NCBI GenBank assembly: GCA_932526585.2
Contig: OW052248.1
Coordinates: 45,077,287-45,141,286 of the forward strand
DNA length: 64,000 bases
Origin: Philonthus cognatus
Lineage: Eukaryota; Arthropoda; Insecta; Coleoptera; Staphylinidae
Reading direction: 5' to 3'
Position 1 is the first letter of the stretch, and each line of letters begins with the position of its first letter. A model generated the notes under the pieces. The model made no database searches, was not told where the DNA came from, and saw only the letters and a list, made by a program, of their open reading frames with translations. The position numbers were made by a program, and so were the translations under genes. This document shows positions 63,655 to 64,000 of the stretch, one piece after another.

Positions 63655-64000
63655 AAAAGAACAATTTTTACCAAAGGCTTTTAAAGTTATGATTTTTTTG
63701 ATATTTTAATATACTAAACATTTCGATGAAATTACTATCCTTTGAAGTTCAAATAAAAATAATTCAAAAATTATTAATGAGACATTTTCAGTGTATTATA
63801 TACTTTAAAATAGAAAAATTTACTCAATCCCCTCATAAAATTTTAGAAAGATACGTCAAGGGCTTTTAAAGTTATGGTTGTTTGATGTTTTTAAATCATT
63901 AAAGTTTTGATGAAACTGCTCTCCTATGACTTTCATATTGAAATATCTAAGAAATTATTGATGGTGGTTAAACAAAACAGGCATTTATCAGAGCTGAGAC
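63655..64000. repeat. Two-copy diverged tandem repeat, about 184 bp
   Basis: GGCTTTTAAAGTTATGATTT (63677) and GGCTTTTAAAGTTATGGTTG (63861) both lead to CGATGAAATTACTATCCTTT or TGATGAAACTGCTCTCCTAT and then GAAATTATTGATG-like text. The array runs off the window end. Confidence 0.7.

Overview
The window looks like repeat-choked intergenic or intronic DNA from an insect nuclear genome, most plausibly a beetle. The species call is inference; the sequence itself shows AT-rich DNA, insect-type LINE fragments, Penelope-like hammerhead motifs, hAT-like and TA-target DNA transposons, and a short 57-bp intron. I see no intact host protein gene, no rRNA and no convincing tRNA gene. Almost every open frame is either a decayed mobile-element gene or a chance frame through a repeat.

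The only apparently intact protein gene is a two-exon tyrosine recombinase on the minus strand at 57479-58654 (372 aa after splicing, catalytic R, H-x-x-R, H/W and Y all present). It sits between terminal inverted repeats (57343-57367 and 58784-58810) and looks like a Crypton-type element.

LINE remnants occur at 547-5580 (minus, split by two later DNA-transposon insertions), 19904-20100 (minus, C-terminal tail), 36012-36895 (plus), 50045-51720 (minus), 52820-53935 (minus), 58878-59898 (plus) and 62790-63650 (minus).

The dominant repeat is a hairpin family with more than 40 full or partial copies. Each copy has a conserved outer arm (CATGAAGTAAAATTTCGAG then TTTAGAAAAGCC) and an inner stem whose sequence differs between copies while staying self-complementary. 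One outer flank reads like CCACTCCCAGACTAAG and the other like ATACGCGTGGCG, so copies have an orientation. They often sit in head-to-head pairs. They lie inside several unrelated backbones: TA-flanked elements at 985-2780, 4547-5449 and 12452-13692; an hAT-like element at 21353-22893 with an 8-bp duplication TTATTTAC; and tandem units of about 720-840 bp near 48-49 kb and 55-57 kb.

A second theme is hammerhead-ribozyme-like sequence in Penelope-type repeats. A full minimal core lies on the minus strand at 16757-16795, and decayed versions lie at 16083-16130, 44476-44518 and about 30045-30090. Two near-perfect palindromes (23904-24290 and 60281-60381) have their centres at the sequence TATAGATGGCC, which starts at the predicted cleavage site.

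Between repeat clusters lie short, GC-richer, non-repetitive islands (for example near 14.7, 18.2, 20.8, 25.1, 27.5, 37.1, 39.5, 40.7, 43.5, 45.2, 46.3, 47.4, 52.0, 54.4, 56.8 and 60.9 kb). They have no coding signal that I can recognise and could be conserved noncoding or regulatory DNA.
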